From positions 50,346 through 114,345 of the forward strand of contig JANQLN010000060.1 of NCBI GenBank assembly GCA_028280575.1: a stretch of 64,000 nucleotides of DNA. The letters are read 5' to 3'. Shown here piece by piece: positions 36,757 to 46,639 of this stretch; position 1 is the first letter of the stretch, and each line of letters opens with the position of its first letter. The position numbers and the translations under genes are program-made. Below the pieces are notes generated by a model. That model had not been told where the DNA came from. It made no database searches and saw nothing but the letters and a program-made list of their open reading frames with translations. Source of the stretch: Clostridia bacterium. GTDB lineage: Bacteria; Bacillota; Clostridia; Acetivibrionales; STF1-152.

Positions 36757-36789
36757 GGAGCATACCAAATTTAGCATGCTCCTTTTTTT
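36757..36789 (+). terminator. Rho-independent terminator after the exporter operon
   Basis: Stem GGAGCAT (36757-36763) with ATGCTCC (36776-36782), loop ACCAAATTTAGC, then seven T. The preceding GAGCAAATTGCTTA motif and the hairpin recur in related form after tetR at the window end. Confidence 0.85.
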
Positions 36790-36921
36790 ATAATGCAAAT
36801 TGCTTTTTTAATAAAAGCTTTCTATATATTAATGGCTGATGTTACATTAAAATATTACATTTTCATTTCACATGGCAATGCTGATGTGTTAAAATAGAAT
36901 TAATACAAAAAGCTGACATGC

Positions 36922-36995
36922 CATATGGAATGTCTTTAATTTTATATAACGTCATAATGCAAAAATTAAAGTCGTTTCATGTAGCGTATTTGAAA
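36922..36995 (+). repeat. Leader element copy B, upstream of jetD
   Basis: Core TATATAACGTCATAATG followed by AAAAATTAAAGTCGTTTCATG, in the + orientation. The left arm GGAATGTCTTTAATTTT is complementary to the AAAATTAAAGTCGTTTC arm, so the element forms a hairpin. TTTGAAAAGTCAA follows and recurs in the rho leader. Confidence 0.6.
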
Positions 36996-37002
36996 AGTCA
37001 AA

Positions 37003-37031
37003 TTGTATAGAATTATTAGGCTGCATATAAA
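37003..37031 (+). promoter_or_regulatory. Possible jet operon promoter
   Basis: TTGTAT (37003-37008), 17 bp, TATAAA (37026-37031), 25 bp before jetD. The GGCTGCATATAA block around the -10 recurs upstream of tetR (63264-63274). Confidence 0.45.
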
Positions 37032-37056
37032 CAAAACGGGGGTTATACGGTAAGAT

Positions 37057-38100
37057 ATGAAAAAGATAATTGCCGGTTATCTTAAGGGCCTTGAAAATAA
37101 AACCTTTGATACCGGTAAACTTCTTGATTACATTCAGATCAAGCATGTAAGCAAGTATGAAGAGGAAGGAAGCTATAGCGGCTTTTACCTGGCGGTCCGG
37201 AGTCTTGCCAGGGAAGGGTATATAAAACCTGTTAAATCTTCAGGCAGGTTTTTTATGACACCGCCTCTTTTTAACAGATACCGCAAAACCGTTTTGCTGG
37301 AGGACGAAATCATAAGCAAAAAAGAAATAGAAACCTTAAAAAGAGAATTAATGTGTATGAATCCTAAAATGGACAAGCACTACTATCTTGCCCGCCCTGA
37401 TAAATTCCTGGATGACAGGGAAAGAGCAAATCAGCTTAACGACTGGCTTAACAGCCAGGACTCAAAAGGAGAGCCATTATGCCGCAATACTGTAAATGAA
37501 CGCTCTTTTGAAATATTCAACAACGAGAAATATCTTGCCGGAAAGGGAATTAAAATGCTTTCAAATTTAGGACTTACCCTGGAGGCTCTTAACTGCTACA
37601 AGACCTATGAAGCCTTCTTTTATATATTATTTGACAGCAGGAAACGGGGTAATGTGCTTATAATAGAAAACAAGGATTCGTTCATGTCACTGCTTTACCA
37701 TTTACAGAAGCAAAACAGGCCCTGTATACACAATACGTCAATCAGCATGCTTGTATATGGTGAAGGAAAAAAAATAATCAAAAGCTTTAGCTTTATGGAT
37801 GAACTAAAAAGACAGATAAAAACAGATAAAATTTATTACTGGGGAGACCTGGATTATGCAGGAATAGAGATTTTATTAAAGCTTATTGGCAGCTATGGAA
37901 ATTATAACATTATACCTATGGTCAATTTGTACGGGGATATGCTGGAATGTGCAAATAATCCTCCCCGGGTCAAAAGCAAACAGAACAGGGTTCCCATTGA
38001 CGCATTCCTTAAATTTTTTGAAAGTGATATCTCCGACAGGATAAAGGATATAATTTACAATGGGAAATATATTCCACAGGAGGCAGTGAGATTTGGATGA
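37057..38100 (+). CDS. jetD: Wadjet nuclease subunit JetD
   Basis: 347 residues, JetD/DUF2220 protein with a Toprim domain related to topoisomerase VI A. Catalytic residues are visible: Glu204 in LIIENKDSF, and Asp264 and Asp266 in YYWGDLDYAGIEIL. In Wadjet, JetD cuts the circular DNA that the SMC-like JetABC complex extrudes. It is first in the operon; the end overlaps jetA by 8 bp, so the two are translationally coupled. Confidence 0.9.
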   Translation: MKKIIAGYLKGLENKTFDTGKLLDYIQIKHVSKYEEEGSYSGFYLAVRSLAREGYIKPVKSSGRFFMTPPLFNRYRKTVLLEDEIISKKEIETLKRELMCMNPKMDKHYYLARPDKFLDDRERANQLNDWLNSQDSKGEPLCRNTVNERSFEIFNNEKYLAGKGIKMLSNLGLTLEALNCYKTYEAFFYILFDSRKRGNVLIIENKDSFMSLLYHLQKQNRPCIHNTSISMLVYGEGKKIIKSFSFMDELKRQIKTDKIYYWGDLDYAGIEILLKLIGSYGNYNIIPMVNLYGDMLECANNPPRVKSKQNRVPIDAFLKFFESDISDRIKDIIYNGKYIPQEAVRFG

Positions 38101-39697
38101 TGCGGGTGATGGAATGAAGGCAGCCGAACACTACACATATTATAATATGCCGGCCGACGAATGCCTTAAGGGCTTCGGACAGAGAATGCGAAATATGGCG
38201 CCTTTTATAAGCTTTGTGAAGCGGCTTGGAGGCATACAGAAATATCCTGATTATGACATGATTTCCCTGGGTTTTGGCACCATGCTGTATATACTTGAAA
38301 ATATGCTGATTGGGAAAGAGGAATGCTGCATGGATGATATTGCATTTTTTCTGCAGCGGACCGTGGACAGTACGTATAAAAGGCCTGTGACCATGGAAGA
38401 GGCAAAGGAGCTTGCTTTCCATATAAGAGATGCTATTATGGGCAGCGGAGAAATCTACAGCTATGAATATATGAATCTTGAAACCGGCAGTAATGAAACA
38501 ATAGATGTACGGCTGACGGATGTGGCATTTTATAAAATAAAGAAATCCAGCAGGTACAAGCTCACGGAGCAGGGAATGGAAATGCTTTTTAAAACCCGGG
38601 AAATATACTCAGAGTTTCGGATAAATGTTACCCAGCTTTATCTGAAGCAGCAGATAGAAAAAGGTGTTTTCAAGGGTGCCCTTCAAACAGTAAATGAGCT
38701 CAATCTGCAGGTAAGGCAGCTGCGTGAACGCTTGACCGAGCTGGTTGTAGGCATAAGGCAAAACGTGCTTGGGATTCACTTTACCACTGTCAGGGAAGTT
38801 TTTGAAAAGGTCAGAAACCAGCTTGAAAAAGAGCACAGGGAATTTGGAAATATAAAGTTTATTCTGGCCGGCCAGAGGAAGAACCTTGAAAAAATACAAT
38901 TTAACCAGTTTACCGAAAAGGACAGGCAGGCATTAAGCCAGATACAGGTGCTTGCAGAACGGCTTGAACTGGTTGTGGGAGAACATGATCTCCTGTTTAG
39001 TGAGAAGCTGGATATAATATCCGAATACATCAGGGTTATTGAGCTGCGAATACGGCTTGGAATAGCTGAGCATATTGATTTCGAACGGGATGTAATGGAC
39101 GCTGTGATAAGCAATTCTCCGGCAGTTGAGAGACTTCAGCAGGTCTTGTCGCCGCTTGTCTCAAATATCAGGAAAAACCGCTCCTTTAATATTATGAAAT
39201 CATTCTCGCTCCAGGGTATCAGGAGTGAGGAAGAGCAAGAGAAGGAATATGTTGATGTGGAGGGAGAAATTGAGCAAAGGGAAAAGGAGCTGAAGGAGGC
39301 CGCATATCGCAGAAATAAAAAGATAAAAGCCTATCTGGCTTGTATTTTAAAGACTGTTTTGGAACAGGGCAGCGTTTCTCTGGAAAAAATACTGGCAGCT
39401 TTTCCAAAAGAAATGTATGAAAGGGCATGTTATGATTTTGATTTTTACAGTACAATAATTATGATGCACCAGAGGGGGACACTTGATTTTGCTGCCATCG
39501 GCGACATGGCGGACCAGCTCATATTTGATTTTTCAAGCAATAACATAAATTTGGAATACATCATATGTGAAATGTTAAAAGACAGCCCGGAAGAAATGAA
39601 GGCGGACACTTTATCTGTAACTTCATCAAGGCAAACCATAATGCTTCCCAATGAAAATGTTATTACCAATTTTATTTTTAGCACAGGAGGGCCGTAA
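38093..39697 (+). CDS. jetA: Wadjet kleisin-like subunit JetA
   Basis: 534 residues. The TTG at 38093 is supported by AGGAGG (38078-38083) at 9-nt spacing, while an ATG at 38114 has no such site. Helical N-domain with winged-helix character (TEQGMEMLFKTREIYSEF) and long coiled coils from about residue 190 on. It looks like the JetA family formerly DUF5716, which I associate with type II Wadjet. It links JetC dimers and JetB in the complex. The stop overlaps the jetB start by one base. Confidence 0.85.
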   Translation: MDDAGDGMKAAEHYTYYNMPADECLKGFGQRMRNMAPFISFVKRLGGIQKYPDYDMISLGFGTMLYILENMLIGKEECCMDDIAFFLQRTVDSTYKRPVTMEEAKELAFHIRDAIMGSGEIYSYEYMNLETGSNETIDVRLTDVAFYKIKKSSRYKLTEQGMEMLFKTREIYSEFRINVTQLYLKQQIEKGVFKGALQTVNELNLQVRQLRERLTELVVGIRQNVLGIHFTTVREVFEKVRNQLEKEHREFGNIKFILAGQRKNLEKIQFNQFTEKDRQALSQIQVLAERLELVVGEHDLLFSEKLDIISEYIRVIELRIRLGIAEHIDFERDVMDAVISNSPAVERLQQVLSPLVSNIRKNRSFNIMKSFSLQGIRSEEEQEKEYVDVEGEIEQREKELKEAAYRRNKKIKAYLACILKTVLEQGSVSLEKILAAFPKEMYERACYDFDFYSTIIMMHQRGTLDFAAIGDMADQLIFDFSSNNINLEYIICEMLKDSPEEMKADTLSVTSSRQTIMLPNENVITNFIFSTGGP

Positions 39698-40416
39698 TGG
39701 AAAAAGTCAGCACCGAATCGGTAAAAAATGCGCTTGCAATATTTCTCAAGCTCATTGAAAAAACAAGTATTTCCAATGGGGAATTCCCGGACTTTTTTGA
39801 AGCATTGGAAGACGAAGAAACAGAATATGTATTGAGGCTTATTGAAGAGGAAGCGGATATATTAATAATACGAACCGGGGACTCAATTTTCTATTCGCCG
39901 GGAACAGAAAACACATTGCTTGGATATAAAAATGAAGAGCTCAGAAAAGAGATGCACCTTGAAAATAACAATGAGCTCTACACCGCCTATATTGTAATGC
40001 TCGGCATACTTATAAAATTTTACAGCGGAGAAAACTACAACAGCAAATGCAGGACAATTTTAAAAACCGAAGAACTGGAGCAGTTTATTACATCTAAGAT
40101 GGCGGCGGCAGCCCGGGAGGAAAATCCTGAGCAGAGAGATGAGGAGCTGAGCTTTAATTTTTCAAATGTTGCAAAGTACTGGCTCAATATGCCTGCATAT
40201 GACGAAAAAATTACAAGGCTTGCAGCTTCCAGGAGGACGAGAATAAGCCTTATAAGCAGAGTGCTTCAATTTCTTAACAGCCAGGAGCTTATTAATGTTG
40301 ATAACGATGCTGAAATATTCACAACTGCCAAAATGGACGCCATGGTAGCCGGATATTATCCGGAAAGCTCAAGGAAAAAAGAAATACTGGCATATATTGA
40401 AAAGCTTGACGAATAG
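39697..40416 (+). CDS. jetB: Wadjet KITE-like subunit JetB
   Basis: 239 residues, mostly helical with two winged-helix-like segments (LAASRRTRISLISRVLQFLN). Resembles DUF6063/DUF4194 JetB proteins, which bind the JetA kleisin. Start ATG overlaps the jetA stop. The family call rests on size, order and context more than on a motif. Confidence 0.8.
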   Translation: MEKVSTESVKNALAIFLKLIEKTSISNGEFPDFFEALEDEETEYVLRLIEEEADILIIRTGDSIFYSPGTENTLLGYKNEELRKEMHLENNNELYTAYIVMLGILIKFYSGENYNSKCRTILKTEELEQFITSKMAAAAREENPEQRDEELSFNFSNVAKYWLNMPAYDEKITRLAASRRTRISLISRVLQFLNSQELINVDNDAEIFTTAKMDAMVAGYYPESSRKKEILAYIEKLDE

Positions 40417-40471
40417 AAATAAATTGTTTAAGACCGCTGAAAACCCATAATTGAAGAGTTAAAAGGAGCAG

Positions 40472-43400
40472 GTGAGCAAAGTGCCTAAAGTTAACAGGTT
40501 TAGAATTGTCAATTTTAAATATGATGACAATAAAAAGTATATTGCAGATGAAATATTCGAGATGCAGAACCACAACACATTGGTGAATTTGGAAAACGGG
40601 GGAGGAAAAAGCGCAATGCTCCAGCTTGCACTGCAGGTAATGCTGCCCAATACCCCGCTGGGCTCAAGAAAAATGAGCGATTATTTCAATTTGAATTCAG
40701 GAACCGTGCACATTCTCATAGAATGGTATCTTGATACCACAGGCATGAACCAGCAGTACCTGCTTACCGGATTTTGCTGCCGCAAGGGGCAGGAGGGACT
40801 TAACTATTTCATGTATGTGAGGCCCCATACGGGAAGCGATGAATATGACATAGAAAACATGCCGGTTTTAAGTAACAGGCGTGAAGTAACAGGATACCAT
40901 GAATTCCACCGCTATATCCGGTCCCTGTCAAAGGAGCCAGGAACAAGGATAAATCTGTTTAGGCAAAATGACCGGAAAAAATACAGGATCCAGCTTGAAT
41001 CATACAACCTCTTTGAGGAAGAATTCAGGGCTATCCGGACAATCAACCAGAGCGAAGGAGGTATTGAAAAATTTTTTGAGAAGACACGTACGTCAAGGCA
41101 GGTTGTAGAAAGGCTTATCATTCCTTCAATACCCTCTGGGAATGAAGAAGAGTCGGGTGTACTGGCTGATTCATTAAAGAAGCATATGGACAACCTAAAG
41201 ACAATTCCGCAGTTGCAAAACAGGATAAAAACTTATGACAGCTTCTGCATAAGGGCTGAGGATTTTCTGCTGCATGTAAGGCACTATGCCAAAGTTTATA
41301 GCAAACATCAGGGGTTTGCATCAAATATTATAAGCCTTGAGAATCTTTTGAGAATCGCACATGATGTGAGTGAGAAAAAATATGAGGAATGCTCATATAA
41401 AAAAGAAGAAGCTTCGTTAAAACATAAAGAGCTTGTTTATAAAAAAGACAGCTTTAACTATTCAAAGCATCATCATGAAGCTGGTTTTCTGGCTGAGAAG
41501 TCTGCCGAAATAAAAAGAGACAAAAATAGCCTTGAAAAACATCTTGAAGGATTGAATACGGATTATAAAAACAGCTTATCTGTAAATGACTGGCTTGAAA
41601 TGAATGATGAAAAAGAAAAGCTGCTTATCAATAAGGCCCGGCTTAAAGCCAAGCAGCAGGAAAAACATGAATGGAATGAACAGTACCAAAAAATTCTAGT
41701 TACATTGGAATATTTATACAACAACTGGCTTGATGAACTAAAAAATGAACTGGAAGAATTATTTGGACGTAAAAGCAGCCTGGAACAAAAAATAAGAAGG
41801 CAAGAAAACCATAAAGGTGAGATAATGTCTGAAATCCAAAATACAGACAATAAAATATACCATTTAAATAGAGAAGTTGAAAGATTAGAGGCCGATATAA
41901 AAAAAGTTATATCATTTATAGACGGAAGCCACAGCTTATTTTTAGATCCTCAAAAGAGCCTGGAAGAAATGGATGCTGCAATGGGGGAAATGGAAAATGA
42001 AGTAAAAAAAACAATGGAGCATATAGAGAATGTAGAGAAAAAAATCCAGTCTGTCGAGACGGAAAGGGGCAGAATGGATATAAAGGTTGTGGGGAACCGA
42101 AAAGACAAGGATTCCATGGAAGGAGAGCTTGACAGGATTAAAAATGACCGCAGGCTTTTAGAACAAAGGATGAAAAACTATGAAATAAACACATCCATAT
42201 ACAAAGACACCATATATAATAAAGTACAGGCATTGATTGATAATCAGCGGGCTGAATACAATCGTATCCTAAGCAGCAGGCTGTCCCTTGAAAACAAGCA
42301 GCTTGCCTTTTCCGAAGGCGGCGACTACATTCCCGACTATGCCATAAAAAAGCTTGCGGACCTGTTTAAGGAAAACGACATAAATGCCATACCGGGGTCG
42401 GTCTGGCTCACAAACCAGCGAAGTGAGCTTAAAAGGAAGCTGGCGGAAGAAAATCCCTACCTGCCCTATTCGGTTATTATAAATGAAAAGTCCATTGACT
42501 CCGTAAAATACCTGGCAAAAAAAATAACAGGCTGTGTTGAAGGTTATCCTGTATGGATTTTGACAGGTGGGGGTGAAGCTATTGTTTATCCGGGGAATGA
42601 CGATGGAAAAAACCAAAAGAGCTATGGGCTTTTTGACAGGAAAATATATATTTTTAATTCAGAGGCTGTAGATTTATCTGTTGATGTGAAAAAATTTAAG
42701 GAATATGCACAAGGTTTGAAAGATAAAATCACCCGCATGGGTGATTCCATAAAAATAAAACAGGATGAGCTATCGGCTTTGGAAAAGCTGGGCAACGATA
42801 TTGATACATTTATTGAAAAAAATCCTGAAGCCCTGGTTGCCGGAAAAGAAGAAGCCCTGGGAGAGAAACTGGATGAAATCAAAAGGGATGAAGATCACCT
42901 GGAAAGCTTGAAAAACCGGTTAAAAGGATTAAAAGGAGAAAAGGACAGGTCCGTGGGTCTTCTGGAAGAAAAAAAGGATAAGCGTCTGCATATGCAAAAT
43001 CAAAGGGAGCTAATGGAGCAGTACATTGAAAAATCAGAAGACAGAAGCTTAAAAGAGAAAGAAGCAAGACGGCTTAAAGTAGGGAGAAGAAAGCTTAAGG
43101 ACAGCTTGGATTCTGCGGATAGGGATTTGGAAGGGTCTAATAAGCTTTGCCTGGAGCTTGAAAATAGAACCGGGTTTTTAAAGAGAAACCAGGACGAGAT
43201 TAAAAAACGGCTAGGTGATATAAAGGACAGCATGGAAGGTGAATATGAAAAAATGAACACAGACGCTGTCCTGGAGGAGCTGGAGGCTGAAAAAGCTGCC
43301 CTGGAAAAAGACCTGGGTGATGTAAATATGGATTTTTTGCAGGAGCTTATTAAAAATCATCAGAATAATATTTCTAAATGTGAAATAAGCATATCCAAAA

Positions 43401-44917
43401 GGGGAACAGACAAAAACTGGCTTGAATCAATGCATGAGCGTGTTCCTCCGGACAGGATAGATGGGCTGGAACAAAAAATAAGCGAGGCTGAAAATGAAAT
43501 AGATGTAAAAAAATCAGAAGAAAGCAGGCTGGCTGAAAGAGTGAACAAGCTGCAGGCACTGATGGAATACATGGAAGAGGATATAAGAGTAAAATATGAA
43601 AAAGCGCCGCATATTTTTGGTGCAATCACAGATGAGCATGGTAAACGTCTTAATAAAGACATCCAGACTGCAAAAAAAAGACTTTCAAAGCTTTTAAGTG
43701 AGCTTTCACAAATACAGGAAAGGCTGGCAAGCCTTAAAAACAGTACAGACAAGGTATCCGAGTTTGTAGCCGACAATGAGCTTGGAAAATATGCCGGCCA
43801 TACCGATACCGGCGGTTTCCGTACAAAAGACCGTGTAATTGACATGTGGGATATGGCCTCCATACCGGATAAAACCATTGCGGCTTTTTATAATGAAGCC
43901 AAGCAGGAATACAAAGAGTCAGAAAAAGGCCTGGACAATGGGAGAAAAAATATTGAAAAGGAATATGGCCTTTTATGCAAAGACAGCAGCCTTAATATGA
44001 ATCAGAATATCAAAGGGCTTATATCAAGGGTTGGAGAAACCGACATCTATAATTTTGAACTCATAGACAGTATATTTCAAAGTGTCTTTAAAGCTGTTGA
44101 AAACCTCAAGCATGCCGTACAGGTACAGCTTGAAAACCTTGAACGGGACAGGAAGGAAATGATTCTCAGATGCCTTAGGAAGGCGCAGGCCGTATATGAA
44201 GAAGTGAAAAGCGTTGACGGGTTTTCTAAAATCACCATAGGAGGCAAAAAGCAGCGGGTTATAAAGATAAAGACACCGCCCATTTATGAAGAACAGGCAG
44301 AAAACATGATGGGGCAATACCTTGATGAATGCATAAGGGAGCTCACCGACAGACGTTCCGGACATGATTTTGACCCTGCAAAAATTGAGGATGAAATAAG
44401 GAAAAAAATGAAACCCACCTGCCTTATGGATGCTGTTGCACCCCTTGGCTCTTTCAGGATAGAGGTTTGCAAACCGGGACATGACATGGAATCCTCCAGA
44501 TATATTGAGTGGGAGAAAGTCATAAGCTGGTCCGGCGGAGAAAAGCTGGCAGGATTTTTTGCCATGTTTATTGCAATTATTTCTTATCTTAGATATAAAA
44601 GGACCCACTGGCATGAGTCCACCAAGGTTATCTGGATAGACAATCCCTTTGGACAGGCGAACGCCGGCTACCTGCTGGATTATATTTTTGAGCTTGCAAA
44701 TACCACAAATACACAGATGATATGCCTTACCGGACTGCAGGAAACCTCCATATATGAAAAGTTTGACGTTGTATACAGCCTTGTCCACAGAATGCTGGGC
44801 CCAAGCAATAGCGTAATACGGTCCCGGAAAATCAAGTCGGATACAGGTATGGATTCCGGCATGTACAAGGTCAACCATACCCAAATGAATCTCTTTGCGC
44901 CAGGTGAAGGTTCTTAG
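40472..44917 (+). CDS. jetC: Wadjet SMC-like ATPase JetC
   Basis: 1481 residues. The GTG at 40472 follows AGGAG by 3 nt; a second GTG at 40481 is 12 nt away. Walker A is ENGGGKSAML at about 41-50, then long coiled coils up to about residue 1250 with a hinge-like break near residues 590-780. The ABC signature WSGGEK is at 1353-1358 and Walker B VIWIDNPFG at 1386-1394. The residue after the Walker B Asp is Asn rather than the usual Glu. It belongs with the jetD-jetA-jetB genes as a plasmid-restricting loop extruder. Its large size supports type II. Confidence 0.92.
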   Translation: MSKVPKVNRFRIVNFKYDDNKKYIADEIFEMQNHNTLVNLENGGGKSAMLQLALQVMLPNTPLGSRKMSDYFNLNSGTVHILIEWYLDTTGMNQQYLLTGFCCRKGQEGLNYFMYVRPHTGSDEYDIENMPVLSNRREVTGYHEFHRYIRSLSKEPGTRINLFRQNDRKKYRIQLESYNLFEEEFRAIRTINQSEGGIEKFFEKTRTSRQVVERLIIPSIPSGNEEESGVLADSLKKHMDNLKTIPQLQNRIKTYDSFCIRAEDFLLHVRHYAKVYSKHQGFASNIISLENLLRIAHDVSEKKYEECSYKKEEASLKHKELVYKKDSFNYSKHHHEAGFLAEKSAEIKRDKNSLEKHLEGLNTDYKNSLSVNDWLEMNDEKEKLLINKARLKAKQQEKHEWNEQYQKILVTLEYLYNNWLDELKNELEELFGRKSSLEQKIRRQENHKGEIMSEIQNTDNKIYHLNREVERLEADIKKVISFIDGSHSLFLDPQKSLEEMDAAMGEMENEVKKTMEHIENVEKKIQSVETERGRMDIKVVGNRKDKDSMEGELDRIKNDRRLLEQRMKNYEINTSIYKDTIYNKVQALIDNQRAEYNRILSSRLSLENKQLAFSEGGDYIPDYAIKKLADLFKENDINAIPGSVWLTNQRSELKRKLAEENPYLPYSVIINEKSIDSVKYLAKKITGCVEGYPVWILTGGGEAIVYPGNDDGKNQKSYGLFDRKIYIFNSEAVDLSVDVKKFKEYAQGLKDKITRMGDSIKIKQDELSALEKLGNDIDTFIEKNPEALVAGKEEALGEKLDEIKRDEDHLESLKNRLKGLKGEKDRSVGLLEEKKDKRLHMQNQRELMEQYIEKSEDRSLKEKEARRLKVGRRKLKDSLDSADRDLEGSNKLCLELENRTGFLKRNQDEIKKRLGDIKDSMEGEYEKMNTDAVLEELEAEKAALEKDLGDVNMDFLQELIKNHQNNISKCEISISKRGTDKNWLESMHERVPPDRIDGLEQKISEAENEIDVKKSEESRLAERVNKLQALMEYMEEDIRVKYEKAPHIFGAITDEHGKRLNKDIQTAKKRLSKLLSELSQIQERLASLKNSTDKVSEFVADNELGKYAGHTDTGGFRTKDRVIDMWDMASIPDKTIAAFYNEAKQEYKESEKGLDNGRKNIEKEYGLLCKDSSLNMNQNIKGLISRVGETDIYNFELIDSIFQSVFKAVENLKHAVQVQLENLERDRKEMILRCLRKAQAVYEEVKSVDGFSKITIGGKKQRVIKIKTPPIYEEQAENMMGQYLDECIRELTDRRSGHDFDPAKIEDEIRKKMKPTCLMDAVAPLGSFRIEVCKPGHDMESSRYIEWEKVISWSGGEKLAGFFAMFIAIISYLRYKRTHWHESTKVIWIDNPFGQANAGYLLDYIFELANTTNTQMICLTGLQETSIYEKFDVVYSLVHRMLGPSNSVIRSRKIKSDTGMDSGMYKVNHTQMNLFAPGEGS

Positions 44918-44960
44918 CTGCCGCATTATCGGGATTTTTATATATTTTGTAAAAAAGTAC

Positions 44961-44988
44961 TAAAGTTATATTGGAAAATGGCCGATAA
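44961..44988 (+). promoter_or_regulatory. Sigma-28 (SigD) promoter for flagellin
   Basis: TAAAGTTA (-35, 44961-44968) and GCCGATAA (-10, 44981-44988), with 16 bp between TAAA and GCCGATAA, match the SigD consensus TAAA-N15/16-GCCGATAT. Confidence 0.88.
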
Positions 44989-45068
44989 TACTCATGGAGG
45001 ATTAAACCTTGTGTTTGAACCAGAACCGGCCGGATGGGAAAGGTACGGGTTTAAAACTTCAAAAATTA

Positions 45069-45086
45069 TTGGGCACGGATGCCCAA
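45069..45086 (+). promoter_or_regulatory. Hairpin in flagellin leader
   Basis: TTGGGCA (45069-45075) pairs with TGCCCAA (45080-45086), 15 nt before the ribosome site. It may stabilise the mRNA or regulate translation. Confidence 0.5.
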
Positions 45087-45113
45087 ACATAAAAACACAT
45101 GGAGGTATGTATT

Positions 45114-46499
45114 ATGAGAATCAATAACAACATTATGGCAATGAACACCCATCGCCAGTTGGGAATCGGGAATAGTATGGCGTCCAGGTCAATGGAAAAA
45201 TTGTCTTCAGGCCTAAGAATTAACAGGGCCGGAGATGATGCGGCAGGTCTTGCAATTTCGGAAAAAATGAGAGGTCAGATAAGAGGGTTGGGCCAGGCAT
45301 CAAGGAATGCTCAAGATAGTATTTCTTTAGTTCAAACTGCAGAAGGTGCATTGAATGAAACCCATAGTATTCTTCAAAGAATGAGGGAATTAGCAGTTCA
45401 GGCATCAAGTGATACAAATACAACCGATGACAGAAATGAAATACAAAAAGAGATTAACCAGTTAACATCGGAAATTGACAGGATAGCTACTACTACAGAA
45501 TTTAATACGAAAAAGCTGTTAAATGGCGACTCCGGTACAAAAGTAATTTATGGAAGCAATGCAAATGTTCAATCTGCAACATCTACCAGTGATAATATAG
45601 TAGCCGGTTCATATGAAATTGTCACATCTACGGCAGCCGAGCAGGCTGCAGCCGCGGGTGCATTATTCGATAATACAGATATTACAGTAAGCGGTACACA
45701 GACAATTGTTGTTAATGGACAATCAATCGACTTTGACGCAGTTAACAATGACGCAGCTACTACTGCAGCTAATTTTATAGGTGCAGTTAACAGTTCCGGG
45801 TTAGGTATAACCGCTTCCGGAAGTGAAAGTAGCATAGTTCTTACTTCTAATGAATATGGTTCTGATCAAGTGATTACTATTACAGCCAGTTCACTTACTG
45901 CTGCTATGGGTCTGACAACTGATGCTGTAACAGATAAAACAGACGCTGGAGTGGATGTTGCTGGTACCATAGGTGGAAATGCTGCTACCGGCAGTGGAAC
46001 TACTTTAGTTGGTACTACCGGAGATACTATTGGCCTAAAAGTAACATTAACTGGCACAGCAGCGGCGGCTGCTGCAGGTACAAAAGGTGATATTCAGGTT
46101 ACAAAGAACGCTTTAACTACACAAATAGGTGCAAACGAGAATCAAACAATGACGCTGAATATTAATAGCATGCAATCTACCGACTTAAGCGTTAATTTAT
46201 TGGATGTAACAAGTCAAGGCGGAGCAGCCTCTGCAATCACTACCATTGATGATGCCATAAAGACAGTTTCTTCCGAACGTTCTAAACTTGGTGCTTATCA
46301 AAACCGGTTGGAGCATACTATAAATAACCTGAACACATCTTCTGAAAACCTGCAGGCTTCCGAATCAAGAATTCGTGACGTAGATATGGCCAAGGAAATG
46401 ATGGAATTCACAAAGAACAACATTCTCCAGCAGGCAGCCCAGGCCATGCTTGCCCAGGCTAACCAGGCACCCCAGGGAGTTCTTCAGCTGTTAAGGTAA
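45114..46499 (+). CDS. fliC: Flagellin
   Basis: 461 residues; ATG with GGAGG 8 nt upstream. The conserved N-terminal D0/D1 region reads RINNNIMAMNTHRQL ... SGLRINRAGDDAAGLAISE, and the C-terminal D1/D0 region ends RIRDVDMAKEMMEFTKNNI ... QAMLAQANQAPQGVLQLLR (in parts). Between them, residues about 140-380 form a Thr/Ala/Gly-rich variable domain exposed on the filament. Secreted by the flagellar type III system. Sigma-28 promoter upstream and a terminator right after. Confidence 0.97.
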   Translation: MRINNNIMAMNTHRQLGIGNSMASRSMEKLSSGLRINRAGDDAAGLAISEKMRGQIRGLGQASRNAQDSISLVQTAEGALNETHSILQRMRELAVQASSDTNTTDDRNEIQKEINQLTSEIDRIATTTEFNTKKLLNGDSGTKVIYGSNANVQSATSTSDNIVAGSYEIVTSTAAEQAAAAGALFDNTDITVSGTQTIVVNGQSIDFDAVNNDAATTAANFIGAVNSSGLGITASGSESSIVLTSNEYGSDQVITITASSLTAAMGLTTDAVTDKTDAGVDVAGTIGGNAATGSGTTLVGTTGDTIGLKVTLTGTAAAAAAGTKGDIQVTKNALTTQIGANENQTMTLNINSMQSTDLSVNLLDVTSQGGAASAITTIDDAIKTVSSERSKLGAYQNRLEHTINNLNTSSENLQASESRIRDVDMAKEMMEFTKNNILQQAAQAMLAQANQAPQGVLQLLR

Positions 46500-46515
46500 G
46501 TGACCATTCAATTAC

Positions 46516-46550
46516 AAAAAGGTCAGGGAGTTTTTTCTCTGGCCTTTTTA
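46516..46550 (+). terminator. Terminator after flagellin
   Basis: AAAAAGGTCAGGGAG (46516-46530) and CTCTGGCCTTTTT (46537-46549) form a stem with a T6 loop and a following T run. Confidence 0.88.
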
Positions 46551-46579
46551 ATACAATTTTAAGGCTAATAAATCTATCC

Positions 46580-46607
46580 TAAAGTCAGCATATAAAATTA
46601 CCGATAT
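46580..46607 (+). promoter_or_regulatory. Sigma-28 promoter for flaG-fliD-fliS
   Basis: TAAA (46580-46583), 16 bp, then ACCGATAT (46600-46607), one base from GCCGATAT. The spacing is the same as in the flagellin promoter. Confidence 0.78.
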
Positions 46608-46639
46608 TTATTATATGAAATGGTCACGGAGGGATTCAT

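Noticed and set aside
36850..36900. WalR box-like ATTACA pairs before jetD
   Set aside because: The two halves are 7 nt apart, not 5, and only one matches well.
44024..44926. 300-residue frame antisense to the end of jetC
   Set aside because: It is a shadow of the jetC coding strand, and jetC shows clear motifs.
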